A stretch of DNA of 64,000 nucleotides from Leptolyngbya ohadii IS1 (GTDB taxonomy: Bacteria; Cyanobacteriota; Cyanobacteriia; Elainellales; Elainellaceae), in NCBI RefSeq assembly GCF_002215035.1, contig NZ_NKFP01000006.1:471212-535211 (forward strand). The letters run 5' to 3'. Position numbers and translations under genes: made by a program. The notes under the pieces were generated by a model. The model ran no database searches and was not told where the DNA came from. It saw nothing but the letters and a program-made list of their open reading frames with translations. Shown here piece by piece: positions 34,295-44,200 of the stretch (its first letter is position 1; every line of letters starts with the position of its first letter).

Positions 34295-35714
34295 CAGCAA
34301 TTCTCATTTTGGCGAAAAGCTGTTCAAGTCATGGAAATGCCTGTATTGTGAGGACATCTGAGAGAGCCAAGAGAGCCAGAACCGTTGAAAGAACGGGGGT
34401 TGTTTGACATAATAGTCGGTTCTTTTCGCCAGCGACTGTCCTCGCTACCGGACAAACGGACTGGCAAGAATACTCGCTATGGAATGGAAGATGCAGCTTT
34501 AAGCGCGTTTAGCGTGTTTTTCACCCAGACCCCTTCATTTCTGGCATATCAGCGGATGATGGAGGGCAGCAAAGGCAAAAGCAATGCTCAAAGCCTGTTT
34601 GGTGTCCATCAGATTCCCAGCGACAACCAAATCCGGGACTTGTTAGATTCGGTAGCACCTGAGCACGTGTTTCCGGTGTTTGAGGAAATCTTGCAGGGGT
34701 TAGAGCAGCAGGGGCAGTTAGCGGACTTCCGCTCTACTGCGGATACTCTGTTGATTGCCTTGGATGGCACCGAATACTTCAGTTCAAGCCAAATTCACTG
34801 CGCTAACTGTTCAAAGCGCACGCTGAAGTCGGGAGAAACTCACTACTTCCATAGCGTTATCACGCCGGTCATCGTCTGTCCGGGACAGAGCCACGTGATC
34901 CCCTTGGTTCCTGAGTTCATCGTGCCGCAGGATGGACATGACAAGCAGGACTGTGAGAATGCCGCCGCGAAACGCTGGTTGGCGCAGCAGGGGCAACGCT
35001 GGAGTGGCTTGAACGTCACTGTTCTAGGGGACGACCTTTATTGCCGCCAGCCCTTATGCCAGCAGCTTTTAGACCAGCAGTTCAACTTTATCCTGGTGTG
35101 TCGTCCCGAATCCCACACCACCCTCTATGAGCATCTTGCAGGCATTGCTCTGCCAACCGTCACGACCAAGCGGTGGACCGGGAAAGTTGAGGAGACCTAT
35201 ACCTACCGCTATCTCAACTCAGTGCCTCTAAGAGATAGCGAGGATGCTTTGTTGGTTAACTGGTGTGAGGTCACAGTCAGTCGTCCTGACGGCAAGGTGA
35301 CGTATCAGAATTCGTTTGCCACCAATCACTCTCTGAGCAATGAAAACGTAGCCCAGATCGTTCTGGCAGGGCGTACCCGTTGGAAGGTCGAAAACGAGAA
35401 TAACAACACGCTTAAGACTAAGGGCTACAATCTGGAACACAATTTCGGGCACGGGAAACAGCACCTCTCCTCACTGCTTGCGACCCTGAATATCCTGTCC
35501 CTGCTATTCCACACGTTGTTGGAGTTGCTCGACCAGAAGTACAAGCTGCTGCGATCTCACTTGCCGACACGTAAGACCTTTTTTGATGACTTGCGGGCGT
35601 TAACCCGTTACATGTATTTCGACAGTTGGGATCATCTGCTCACCTTCATGCTCGAAGGGCTAGAGCTAGACATTCCGCCCAATACCAGTTGAATCGCCAT
35701 ACTGAGAATTGCTG
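34295..35714 (+). mobile_element. Intact insertion sequence, 1420 bp, probably ISNCY-type
   Basis: The element is bounded by 21-bp terminal inverted repeats: CAGCAATTCTCATTTTGGCGA at the left (34295-34315), and its near-complement at 35694-35714, with 19 of 21 positions matching. A perfect 9-bp target duplication (GTTTCCCAG) flanks both ends. A single full-length transposase gene fills the interior. All parts needed for mobility appear intact. The insertion is intergenic, between the 34099 gene start and terC, and it separates neither from its coding sequence. The ISNCY assignment rests on recall of similar cyanobacterial transposases. Confidence 0.9.
34385..35692 (+). CDS. Transposase of the insertion sequence (DDE type)
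   Basis: A 435-residue transposase. An N-terminal helical domain (GLFDIIVGSFRQRLSSLPDKR) is followed by an RNase-H-like DDE core. The candidate residues are Asp127 (LLIALDGTEYF), Asp216 or Asp217 (VTVLGDDLYC) and Glu336 (RWKVENENNN, a WxxEN context). A four-cysteine set (IHCANC and others) may bind metal. The only start is TTG 34385, with no clear ribosome-binding site, which fits low expression. It resembles transposases labelled ISNCY in cyanobacteria; IS4-like families are the alternative. No frameshift or stop interrupts it. Confidence 0.85.
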   Translation: MKERGLFDIIVGSFRQRLSSLPDKRTGKNTRYGMEDAALSAFSVFFTQTPSFLAYQRMMEGSKGKSNAQSLFGVHQIPSDNQIRDLLDSVAPEHVFPVFEEILQGLEQQGQLADFRSTADTLLIALDGTEYFSSSQIHCANCSKRTLKSGETHYFHSVITPVIVCPGQSHVIPLVPEFIVPQDGHDKQDCENAAAKRWLAQQGQRWSGLNVTVLGDDLYCRQPLCQQLLDQQFNFILVCRPESHTTLYEHLAGIALPTVTTKRWTGKVEETYTYRYLNSVPLRDSEDALLVNWCEVTVSRPDGKVTYQNSFATNHSLSNENVAQIVLAGRTRWKVENENNNTLKTKGYNLEHNFGHGKQHLSSLLATLNILSLLFHTLLELLDQKYKLLRSHLPTRKTFFDDLRALTRYMYFDSWDHLLTFMLEGLELDIPPNTS

Positions 35715-35723
35715 GTTTCCCAG
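35715..35723. repeat. Right target-site duplication of the insertion sequence
   Basis: GTTTCCCAG follows the right inverted repeat immediately and matches the left copy at 34286-34294 exactly. Confidence 0.9.
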
Positions 35724-35896
35724 GTTCTAACTTGACCAATCGATAGATATCGGTAGATTGGGTAGATAAGGATGGAGCAGCGTGGGTACGTTAAGCTGAG
35801 GTAAGCAATGTTTTAGGATACGCTGAAATAGAAAGTGTGTTCAGAACAAATATTGCGCTTCACTTTTCGACGATTTGTTTCTTCTCTTGCTGATTA

Positions 35897-36745
35897 ATGT
35901 TAGACCAACTGCTTGATCAATCCCCCAATATTGGGACGGATACGCTTATCCTCCTTCCAGTGTTGATTGCGCTGGAGGCAGTCTTATCTGCGGATAATGC
36001 GATCGCGCTAGCGGCGATTGCTCAGGGCTTAGAAGGAGAGCGGCTTCAGCAACGGGCGCTTAACTTTGGCTTGGTTGCAGCCTTTGGCTTGCGCGTAATT
36101 TTGATTTTGACTGCAACTTGGGTCATTGGCTACTGGCAGTTTGAACTGCTGGGGGCAGGCTATCTGCTGTGGCTGGTGTACCAGCATTTCTTTTCGGCAG
36201 GAGAAGACGAAGCGGTAGAAGAAGCGCACCCCTCGCACCGTCCTCGCTTTGAGTCTCTCTGGCAAGCAATTCCCATGATTGCCCTGACTGACCTGGCATT
36301 TTCGCTGGATAGCGTGACGACGGCGATCGCCATTTCCCAGGATCTCTGGCTGGTGTTGACGGGTGGTTTGATCGGCATTGTTGCCCTGCGTTTTATGGCG
36401 GGTCTATTTATCCGCTGGCTCAAGGTTTACGAACACCTGGAAGATGCCGGATTTCTGACGGTGGCGCTGGTGGGTATTCGGTTGCTAGTACGGATTGTGA
36501 ATGATAGCTATGTGCCGCCCGAATGGTTGATGGTCACGATGATTGCGGCGATATTTGCCTGGGGTTTCTCCAAGCGAACGGCAGAGGAAGTAACGGACAG
36601 CGATCGGATGGACAACAACCGAACAGCTGGGGCGATGCAAAGCAGTTCCCCCTCTGAGGTAATCGGGTCGTCGGACTCGCAGGCGGCTCCCGCAGAATCG
36701 ACTGATTTGGAACCTGTGAACTTGGAATCCGGCGCGCCACAGTAA
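35897..36745 (+). CDS. TerC family integral membrane protein
   Basis: A 282-residue membrane protein with about seven helices. The two TerC signatures are LIALEAVLSADNAIALAAIA (residues ~22-41) and DLAFSLDSVTTAIAIS (~133-148). Both contain membrane-embedded aspartates thought to bind metal ions. TerC-type proteins are linked to manganese export and membrane metal homeostasis, and plant TERC is needed for thylakoid membrane insertion. The C-terminal ~60 residues are a disordered Ser/Glu/Asn-rich tail. The start (ATG at 35897) is near a GCTGATTA leader without a clear ribosome-binding site. It lies about 170 bp after the insertion sequence. Confidence 0.92.
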   Translation: MLDQLLDQSPNIGTDTLILLPVLIALEAVLSADNAIALAAIAQGLEGERLQQRALNFGLVAAFGLRVILILTATWVIGYWQFELLGAGYLLWLVYQHFFSAGEDEAVEEAHPSHRPRFESLWQAIPMIALTDLAFSLDSVTTAIAISQDLWLVLTGGLIGIVALRFMAGLFIRWLKVYEHLEDAGFLTVALVGIRLLVRIVNDSYVPPEWLMVTMIAAIFAWGFSKRTAEEVTDSDRMDNNRTAGAMQSSSPSEVIGSSDSQAAPAESTDLEPVNLESGAPQ

Positions 36746-36932
36746 TTCCTGGTTCTTGAATTTCCTGCGTTTTAACCCTGTTCTCTCTCCGGGGAGGCGG
36801 GGGACTTTTGATCCCGCTCTATAGCAGGATTGGCTTGGGATAATTGGAATTAACTCTATCGGCAGATTCTCGAATAACCTGACTTTGCTCTGCTGGTAGA
36901 TTCTCAATCAAGAAGGCTAAGGGAAGCTAAAG

Positions 36933-37673
36933 GTGTTCAACCATTGGCTTCTTTTTAGTTTGCAGCAATTGACGAATCTGCTAGGTATGAGCTTTTTTAA
37001 TCTTGATACTCCTGTTATTTCTAAAAAGAAATCTGCGCTTGAAATTCCCCCTGCACCCGGACTGCTAAAAATCCACTGGCAGGTTGGCAGGTTTACGATT
37101 CATTCCTCTTTTTATACAAAACACGATCAGGCTTGCCTGCTTTGGAGCATTCTCTCAGGCAGTATTTTTGTGATGGCTCAGTTTTTACCCGTTAGCTGGA
37201 TCACCCAGGCGATCTTTGCCTCTGCCATTACGCTGACGGGAATTGCTGGAATGGTTTATCTGACCTGGTATCTCAGAGCAGAGAGACGACTGGCGATCGT
37301 TCTGTATGCCTGGATTGGACTAATGCTTACAGGGGCGATCGTCACCGACCTCAGCATTATTTTTAGCTGGCTTCCGGTTTTGATGAACATCTGTGCATTG
37401 TGGCTGAGCCTAAGTGCGATCGGCTATTTGATTACGGCAGTTGGAATGCGATCGCGGGCGTTCTTTTTGGCGGCTATGCTGCACCTGCTCGCAATTCAGA
37501 TTTTGCCCTACGTGGCTCCCTGGCAATCGCTAATAACAGGCATTGTGATTGGCTTTAGCGTTTACCTGATTGCGGAACTGCAATGGGACTCGAATGGGGT
37601 GTGTGGATATCAGGTGGAACTGGGAAGCGGGGGAGCGGAAGAGGAGTGGATGGGGGGATGGGTAGGAGAGTAA
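36933..37673 (+). CDS. Hypothetical integral membrane protein (246 aa)
   Basis: The first ~65 residues are soluble. About five to six membrane helices follow between residues 67 and 218 (for example LSGSIFVMAQFLPVSWITQAIFASAI and LAIVLYAWIGLMLTGAIVTDLSIIF). It is not a recognised family. The GTG at 36933 is preceded by AAGGGAAGCTAAAG and is kept as the start, but ATG 36987 (MSFFNLDTP) is a good alternative. The last ~20 residues (SGGAEEEWMGGWVGE) are encoded by a G-rich low-complexity tract that runs into the intergenic DNA. The natural C-terminus has probably been replaced or extended by that tract. Confidence 0.65.
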   Translation: MFNHWLLFSLQQLTNLLGMSFFNLDTPVISKKKSALEIPPAPGLLKIHWQVGRFTIHSSFYTKHDQACLLWSILSGSIFVMAQFLPVSWITQAIFASAITLTGIAGMVYLTWYLRAERRLAIVLYAWIGLMLTGAIVTDLSIIFSWLPVLMNICALWLSLSAIGYLITAVGMRSRAFFLAAMLHLLAIQILPYVAPWQSLITGIVIGFSVYLIAELQWDSNGVCGYQVELGSGGAEEEWMGGWVGE

Positions 37674-37735
37674 GTGAGAGTGGGGGAGCAAGGGGGTAGG
37701 GAGTAGGGAGCAGGAGAGCGGGGGAGCAAGGGAGC
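37617..37735. repeat. Purine-rich low-complexity tract
   Basis: About 120 bp composed of units such as GGGGGAGC, GGGAGTAGGGAGC and GAGTGG. It starts inside the 3' end of the membrane-protein gene and continues past its stop. Several G runs of 3-6 could form a G-quadruplex. Similar tracts, some on the complementary strand, recur at about 54367-54420, 57712-57815, 58100-58195 and 58560-58675. Confidence 0.75.
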
Positions 37736-37773
37736 GGTTTGAGAGTGTTAGGGGAAGTATTTTGCTCTACTGT

Positions 37774-37825
37774 GTAAACGCAGGATGTAAACGCAGGATG
37801 TAAATGCAGTGTGTAGACGCAGGTT
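37774..37825. repeat. 13-bp tandem array, 4 copies
   Basis: GTAAACGCAGGAT at 37774 and 37787 is followed by GTAAATGCAGTGT at 37800 and GTAGACGCAGGTT at 37813. The first two units are identical and the last two diverge. The array fills the convergent gap between the membrane-protein gene and hemN and ends 12 bp before the hemN stop. Confidence 0.85.
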
Positions 37826-37837
37826 ACGCAGTCTTAG

Positions 37838-39220
37838 TTAGATGGCTTTGGAAAAGCTGCTGAAGGTGGAGCGGCGAAGGTGAGTGTCGAAGATGGCAGC
37901 GATGTTGCGGATGAGGAGGCGTCCGGCGGGTGTGACCTGGATACCTTCGGGGTGGAGTTGCAGGAGACCATCGGCTTCCAGGGCTTTGAGATCCCACTGT
38001 TCGGACTGAAAATAGCGATCGTAATTGATCCCGTGCTTGGATTCGATCGCGGTTTTGGTGAGACGGAATTCGCACATGAGTTCCATGATCACATCGCGCC
38101 GAATCAGATCATCGGCGGAAAGTTTGATGCCTCGCTCGATTGGAAATTCCCCGGCATCGATCGCACGGTAATAGTCGGAGAGGTGCTTTTGGTTCTGGAT
38201 GTAGGCATCGTGCAGCATACTGATGGATGTTAGACCAAAGGCAAATAGGTCGGCTTCGGGCAGGGTGGTGTAGCCCTGGAAGTTGCGTTTGAGAGTACCG
38301 TTTACCTGGGCAATTGCCAGTTCATCGGTGGGTTTGGCAAAGTGATCCATGCCGATGTACTGATAGCCCCCCTTACCCAGGGTTTCGATCGTCATTTGCA
38401 GCATTGCCATCTTGTCTGCGGTGGAAGGCAGCGCCTCGATCGGGATGTTTTTCTGAACGGCTTTGAACTGGGGCACGTAGGCGAAGTTAAACACTGCAAT
38501 GCGATCGGGATTAAGGGCGATCGTTTTCTCGATAGTGTCGGTGAAGGTTTCGAGGGTTTGATAGGGCAGACCGTAGATTAAATCCACGTTGACGCTCTCG
38601 AACTGGGTTGCCCGGATTGCCGCCATCCGATCGAACAGCATTTCGGTGGGCTGGATGCGGTTAACTGCCTGCTGCACTTTGGGGTTGAAATCCTGGATGC
38701 CAAAGCTGATGCGGTTAAAGCCAACCGATCGCAGCATTTGGATGTAGTCGGTGTCGATATAACGCGGATTTACCTCAACGGAAATTTCGGCGTTAGGTGC
38801 GAAGTGAAAATACTGGCGAATTGTCTGCCAGAGCTGCTCAACCTGGTCGTGGGTCAGATAATTGGGTGTGCCGCCGCCCCAGTGAAGCTGTACCACAGGA
38901 CGCCTGGTATTGATATGTTGAGCAGTCTGTTCAATCTCGCGCTTCAGATAATCCAGATAGGTCGCCGCGATGTTTTTATTGCCGGAAACAATGACATTGC
39001 AGCCGCAAAAATAGCAGGCGGTTTGACAAAACGGAATATGAAAGTAGAGCGATAAGGGAAAATTTCGCTGATTAGAAGCGGCAATGAGCTGGGAATACTC
39101 CTGCACATTAAACCTGGGATCTAATTCAGATGCAGGCGGATAGCTGGTATAGCGCGGCAGGGGGCGATCGTATTTTTGCAGGAGCGGCGCGTTGAACTGA
39201 ACAGAGTTAGAAAACTGCAT
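37838..39220 (-). CDS. hemN: Oxygen-independent coproporphyrinogen III oxidase HemN
   Basis: A radical-SAM enzyme that decarboxylates coproporphyrinogen III to protoporphyrinogen IX without oxygen, in heme and chlorophyll synthesis. The 460-residue length and the N-terminal RYTSYPPASELDPRF identify a true HemN rather than HemW. The radical-SAM cluster is Cys65-x3-Cys69-x2-Cys72 with the extra Cys74 (FHIPFCQTACYFCGC), and HWGGGTPNYL and INVDLIYGLPYQ follow in order. It lies 51 bp downstream of heme oxygenase on the same strand, almost certainly one operon. In cyanobacteria such pairs belong to the low-oxygen set. Confidence 0.95.
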   Translation of the reverse strand: MQFSNSVQFNAPLLQKYDRPLPRYTSYPPASELDPRFNVQEYSQLIAASNQRNFPLSLYFHIPFCQTACYFCGCNVIVSGNKNIAATYLDYLKREIEQTAQHINTRRPVVQLHWGGGTPNYLTHDQVEQLWQTIRQYFHFAPNAEISVEVNPRYIDTDYIQMLRSVGFNRISFGIQDFNPKVQQAVNRIQPTEMLFDRMAAIRATQFESVNVDLIYGLPYQTLETFTDTIEKTIALNPDRIAVFNFAYVPQFKAVQKNIPIEALPSTADKMAMLQMTIETLGKGGYQYIGMDHFAKPTDELAIAQVNGTLKRNFQGYTTLPEADLFAFGLTSISMLHDAYIQNQKHLSDYYRAIDAGEFPIERGIKLSADDLIRRDVIMELMCEFRLTKTAIESKHGINYDRYFQSEQWDLKALEADGLLQLHPEGIQVTPAGRLLIRNIAAIFDTHLRRSTFSSFSKAI

Positions 39221-39271
39221 GGTGGGGATGGGGTGAAGCGTTAGAAGCGTTTCGATGACTGGGTTGTTGAA

Positions 39272-40066
39272 TTAATCAATCGTCACAGAGCCGACTTTGA
39301 AGTGCTTGTGTGGGTGTGTAGTGCTGCCTGCGCGATCGAGCTGGGTAATTTGCTCAAACAGAAGGTCGCCGATCGCCGCTTTAACAGCGGGTTCCAGTTC
39401 GTGCATCACATCGCGATTGAGCTGGAATGCCAGATTTGCCTCGGTAACAATTTGCTGGATGGTTTCTGGAGCGATTGCCAGGGAATTGAGCGCCTGACGG
39501 TATTGCTCCTTAAACTGCCGCTTTGCCTCCACGGTCGGAAGCTGCTCAAATTCGTGCAGGGCAGTTCCCTGATCGGCTGGCAGTGACAGAACGGTGCGGA
39601 TGATATGGCGTAAGCCCTGTCCCCCGGAAAGATCGCCCAGATAGCGGGTGTAGGAATGGGCAATCAGCAGTGCCGGATTCGTCTCGGCGACTTCCTGAAT
39701 CCGATCGACATAAGCTTGCCCTGCCGCAGAAGGGGAAATCTGCTCCTGCCAGTTTTTGCCATAGTAAAATGCCAGATCGCGTTCCAGATTTGCTGTGCGA
39801 TTAACCTCCGGGAAATAGACTGCACCGACGATCGGGTCATTTTGCCGCTTCTGAAGTTCTGCTTCCAGTGTGCGATAGACAAAGTAGAGATTAGCGAGCA
39901 GCTGACGAAGGGGTTCCCGCTCCACAATGCCCTTCAGGAAGCATTTCATAAATGCCGTATTTTCAGCCGCCGTATGGGACTGTTGTGTTCCTTCCCGAAG
40001 TACCTGGGCAAGCTGACTATTTGCGGGTTTGTCTTGAGAATGATCTTGAACCAGTTGTGTCGTCAT
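39272..40066 (-). CDS. Heme oxygenase (biliverdin-producing)
   Basis: Heme oxygenase opens heme to biliverdin IX-alpha, the first step towards phycobilin pigments. The 264-residue protein shows the proximal-heme histidine His31 in REGTQQSHTAAENTAFM, then FVYRTLEAELQKR, FYYGKNWQEQI, the distal-helix HSYTRYLGDLSGGQGLRHI, and FQLNRDVMHELEP. ATG 40066 is preceded by GATTGAGGTGTGCC (GAGG ribosome-binding site), so the earlier codon at 40078 is rejected. Pairing with hemN is the arrangement of the Synechocystis low-oxygen isoform HO2, so this may be ho2 rather than ho1. The N-terminal extension of ~12 residues is typical. Confidence 0.94.
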   Translation of the reverse strand: MTTQLVQDHSQDKPANSQLAQVLREGTQQSHTAAENTAFMKCFLKGIVEREPLRQLLANLYFVYRTLEAELQKRQNDPIVGAVYFPEVNRTANLERDLAFYYGKNWQEQISPSAAGQAYVDRIQEVAETNPALLIAHSYTRYLGDLSGGQGLRHIIRTVLSLPADQGTALHEFEQLPTVEAKRQFKEQYRQALNSLAIAPETIQQIVTEANLAFQLNRDVMHELEPAVKAAIGDLLFEQITQLDRAGSTTHPHKHFKVGSVTID

Positions 40067-40107
40067 GGCACACCTCAATCAAAGTTGCTCTAATTTTTGC
40101 TTCTGCA

Positions 40108-40138
40108 ATGGTTATTCAATAATTACTTATATAACCAT
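40108..40138. promoter_or_regulatory. Candidate operator palindrome upstream of heme oxygenase
   Basis: Perfect 8-bp arms ATGGTTAT (40108-40115) and ATAACCAT (40131-40138) flank an AT-rich 15-bp centre, 42-72 bp before the heme oxygenase ATG. The position suits control of the ho-hemN operon, and the size suits a dimeric winged-helix regulator. No binding data exist. Confidence 0.4.
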
Positions 40139-40327
40139 AAAGTGATGAAACAGCGATCGAGGGGAATGTTGAATAACTTAATAGTCAGTTTGGTCGTCGG
40201 TCTTATTCAGTCTTTTGGTTTTAGCTGCGCGCAGCTTCCAAGGCGAATCGCTGAATAGCCACGGTTTAGTAGTCCCTCACATGTGGAGGGCTTAGAGATG
40301 GCGAGAACTGTGAGACCAGCTCAGGAG

Positions 40328-40786
40328 CTACAGCAGATAGCGCATCCGCACCTGAATTGTGGTGGCTGTCCCAGAGACATTGACTGCGGTTTCGTTGAAG
40401 CTGGGAGGTCCAAAGCGAACGGTAGGATTACCCGAAAAACCGAAGCCTTCTGTGGGAATGCCTAAAACATTTTGATTGGCTTGCCCATCGCGGTTGGTAT
40501 CATGCAGGACTGCTACGGCATATCGTCCTGGCGGCAAATCGGTAAAGCTGACTCGAACAGCCTGTGCTGTTAAGGCAACGCACTGCTTGCGAATCGCCCG
40601 ATCGCCCTGGGAAGGGAACCCGTTGCCACTGGCAAATAAACTGAGACAAACCTGTCCCTGGCGGTTCTTTAGTCCGCTGATATCTACATTGAGACGGTTT
40701 CCAGGGGTAGCCTGCACTGCGATCGGACTCATGAGGCTTAGGGAACTTAGGGTAGCCAGTAAAGCAGCACCGGAACGGAACATCAT
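40328..40786 (-). CDS. Exported DUF2141 protein
   Basis: The 152-residue protein has a signal peptide (GAALLATLSSLSLMSPIAVQA, cleavage near residue 27). The mature beta-rich domain has the DUF2141 pattern: LNVDISGLKNRQGQVCLSLF, the cysteine KQCVALT, LPPGRYAVAVLHDTNRDGQANQN and GFGFSGNP. The family occurs widely in the periplasm of bacteria with no defined reaction. Its two cysteines could form a disulfide. The start is at one of two adjacent ATGs (40786/40783). It lies upstream of the heme oxygenase gene on the same strand but is separated by ~260 bp, so it is probably a separate unit. Confidence 0.85.
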   Translation of the reverse strand: MMFRSGAALLATLSSLSLMSPIAVQATPGNRLNVDISGLKNRQGQVCLSLFASGNGFPSQGDRAIRKQCVALTAQAVRVSFTDLPPGRYAVAVLHDTNRDGQANQNVLGIPTEGFGFSGNPTVRFGPPSFNETAVNVSGTATTIQVRMRYLL

Positions 40787-41294
40787 AGCAACTCCAAAAC
40801 GACTCGGACTCTATCTCGCGCAGCCTCAGCAATTCTCTGGGCAGTAGTGTCCTTCCGGGTGCTGCCATTGCTAGAAAGTTCTTTTGAAAAACGATCGAGG
40901 AACTCTGGCAGCCCTGAAGTAAGCGCATTATTAAAGATTTTTCACAGCTTCCTATTGTTCCTGGGGTGGGGATCGATGACAATATTTTGAACAATATTCC
41001 GGTCAAAAATCTGATAAAAGCTGCATCAACAAACATTCCTCAAGGGGGATGGCAGGACAAGAACTTCGGGTGAATCTCCCTCAGGAGAGATACGCGGATA
41101 CGACACTAAAGAGCCATACTGAATGACAGTAGGTTTTAATCAACTGTTTATTTAACTTCGGTAAATCTAGATTTAGGACGCTGTTGTACGGTTTCTATGG
41201 GATTTTGCCGTCCTGGTTGAAGCATTCCTGAGCTGGGTTTGCCCCAGGAATTGAGATCGCTGCATTACCCCATCCCTTCAAACTTCTCTGTTAT
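40787..41294. other. Divergent intergenic region, no gene seen
   Basis: This is the 508 bp between the DUF2141 gene and the MASE1 kinase. The minus-strand open frame at 40500-41036 is a shadow without a domain. It should hold promoters for both neighbours; none can be fixed by eye. Confidence 0.35.
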
Positions 41295-44200
41295 TTGACC
41301 TTTGTGCCATTCCTGTCCCGCGCTCCGTTTCTTAATGTCAGACGCTGGTGGATTGTTCTTCCATTTGCGTTTCTGCTGCTGCTGCTCGCTCATGGTGTCG
41401 CTCTGATTTACCGGGTACAGCCTGCGGTCTCCCTATGGTTTCCACCTTCTGGCGTGGCGATCGTTCTGACAATGTGGTTAGGACCGATCGGTGTGGTGCT
41501 GACGGGATTAAGCTCAATTGTGATGGCTCCCCTCTGGGGCAGTGATGGCTGGTATCGCTTCACTGGAATAACAGACGCGATCGAACCTTTGATTGCCTGG
41601 TGTCTATACCGTCAGTTTTTTCGAGGTTCGCTGCTGCTGAAGGGACTCCGCAACGTGGTTGCCTTCCTGGTCAGTGTGCCGCTGCTTGCCTGTGCCTCTT
41701 CGGCGATCCTGGGAACGACGGTTCTGGTGGGGCTGGGTCGGATTCCAGGCGATCGATTAGCGCAGGTCATTGGTCACTGGTGGCTTGGCAATGCGATCGG
41801 TACGATGGCGATTGTGCCCACAGCACTGCTGCTGTTTACGCCTTTCCTGTATCGATCGGGTTGGTTGGCGAAGTCCAGTTTTATGCTGGAAGCAAAGCTG
41901 TTTGATCCAGATGATCCCGTTCCCTTTCCCCTGGCTCAGATTTTTCGCAGCGCGTCCTGGTCGGAACTGCTGATTTTGCTCGTTGCCTCTGGGGTTGCGG
42001 CAGGATTAACAGTGATCGAGAGCCAGCACGCAGACTATTCATTTCAGCTTTTCTCGCTGCTGAGCTTTGTGCCCATTCTCTGGACTGCTACCCGCTTTGG
42101 GGTGACAGGTGGAATGACGATCGCCTCTTTCTGCGTGGCGTTAACCCTGCTGGCGTATATCATCGTTTATCCCAAGGCGCTCATGCTGCCTGCTTTCCCG
42201 GTTTCTACGGGAGTGCTCAACATCCACAAATTCAGTTTGCTGGTGCAGTGCGTCGTGAGTTTATGTGTGGGAACTGCCATGACGGAACGGGCAGCGGCAC
42301 AGGTCGCTCTGGCAGTCGAACGGGTGCGGGCAAAGGAGAGTCAGGCGAGGGCATCTCTAGCAGAACAGCTTGTGCAGCTCAATGCATCCCTGAGTGAGGC
42401 TAATCAGCAGCTTCAGCAGAGCGAGGAGCGGTTTCGCACGTCCGTTGAGAATATGCTGGACTGCTTTGCGATCTATTCCACCATTCGGGACGAGTCTGGC
42501 AAAATCGTGGACTTCAGAACGGAATACGTGAATCCGGCGGCTTGCCTGAACAACCGCATGACCAAGGAGGAGCAGCTCGGCAGACGATTGTGCGAACTGT
42601 TGCCGAACTACAAAGCATCGGGCTTATTTGACGAATACTGCCGTGTCGTGGAGACGGGAGAACCGCTGGTGAGCGATTCCGTGGTCTACGAAGATGACTA
42701 CAACGGGGAGTATTTGCGGCGCACTTTTGAACTGCGGGCAGTCAAGCTGGAAGATGGTATCGCTGCCACCTGGCGTAATATCACCGATCGTAAGGCAGCA
42801 GAGGATGAGCTGTTTCGCCGCAAGCAAGAGTTTATGGCGCTGGTGGAAAATTCGCCGGACGTGGTATCTCGACTGGATCGGGAATTACGGCACCTCTACG
42901 TTAGCCCTGCGGTGGTGCGGGTAACGGGACTTCAGCCGGAGAACTTTATCGGCAAGAGTCACCGGGATCTGGGCTTTTCCCAGAAGCAGTACGAAACCTG
43001 GCAAGCCGTGATTGGACAGGTATTTAAGACTGGTCGGGAACAGGCGATCGAATTTGAGCTGGATGCGCCAAACGGTGAGAGTCGCTTTTATCAGGCTCGC
43101 TTTGTACCGGAGTTTGACCTGAATCATAAAGTAGAGTCCGTGCTGGGCGTGACGCGGGATATTACTGACCTGAAACGAACGGAAGAGGCTTTGCGCCGTA
43201 GTGAAGAACTGTCGCGAACCGTGCTGCGAAACTTCCCCAATGGCGCAGTGATGATGTTTGACCACGATTTGCGCTACACCCTGGCGGAAGGGACAGCGCT
43301 GGAGCAGGGAGGCTTAACGCCACAGGATGTTGAGAATCGGCTGATGCGGGATGTGCTGCCGCCGGAAACCTATAATCAGCTCGAACCGCTCTACCGGGAT
43401 GCCCTGCGGGGTGTGTTTACGCTGGACGAAATCTGGTTTGCCGATCGCCTCTATCTGATCCATGTCCTGCCTGTGAAGAACGATCGCAGCGAAATCAGTG
43501 CAGGAATGATGATTATTCAGGATATTACGGAGCAAGATGCGGCGGAGCGAGAACGTCAGAAAGCCGAGGCTGCCCTGCGTCAGTCGGAGACGCGCTTTTC
43601 CCGTTTGGCAGAAAACGTTCCGGGGGTTATCTACCAGTTATGGATGCTGCCGGATGGAGGCGATCGATTTAACTACATCAGTTCTGGATGTCTGGATCTG
43701 TATGAGGTGGAAGCGGATATTCTCCTGCAAACAACGGCTCCTGCCTGGAATGCAATCCACCCCGATGATCTGGAAGCATTCAAACGATCGATTGCAGAAG
43801 CGATTGAGCACAATCAGCAGTGGTACTTCCAGTGGCGCATTGTCACGCCTTCGGGCAAGTTGAAATGGGTGCAGGGTCGGGCAAGGTCGGAGCGGCGATC
43901 GGACGGTACCATTATCTGGGATGGGCTTTTGCTGGACGTGACGGAGCGGAAGCAGGCAGAAGAAGCACTGACCGCCAGTGAAGCTCGGCTGCGAAGCGTG
44001 ATTGACTCGAACCTGATCGGTGTCTTTTTCGGATCGCTGGAAGGTGCCATTAGCGACGCAAACCAGGCATTCCTGCAAATTACAGGCTACAGCCGCGAGG
44101 ATCTGGAACAGGGAGAACTGTGCTGGGCAGAACTGACGCCGCCCGAATATTTCGACCGAATGCAGACGGGAGCCGATGAGATTCGGACTTTGGGCACCTG

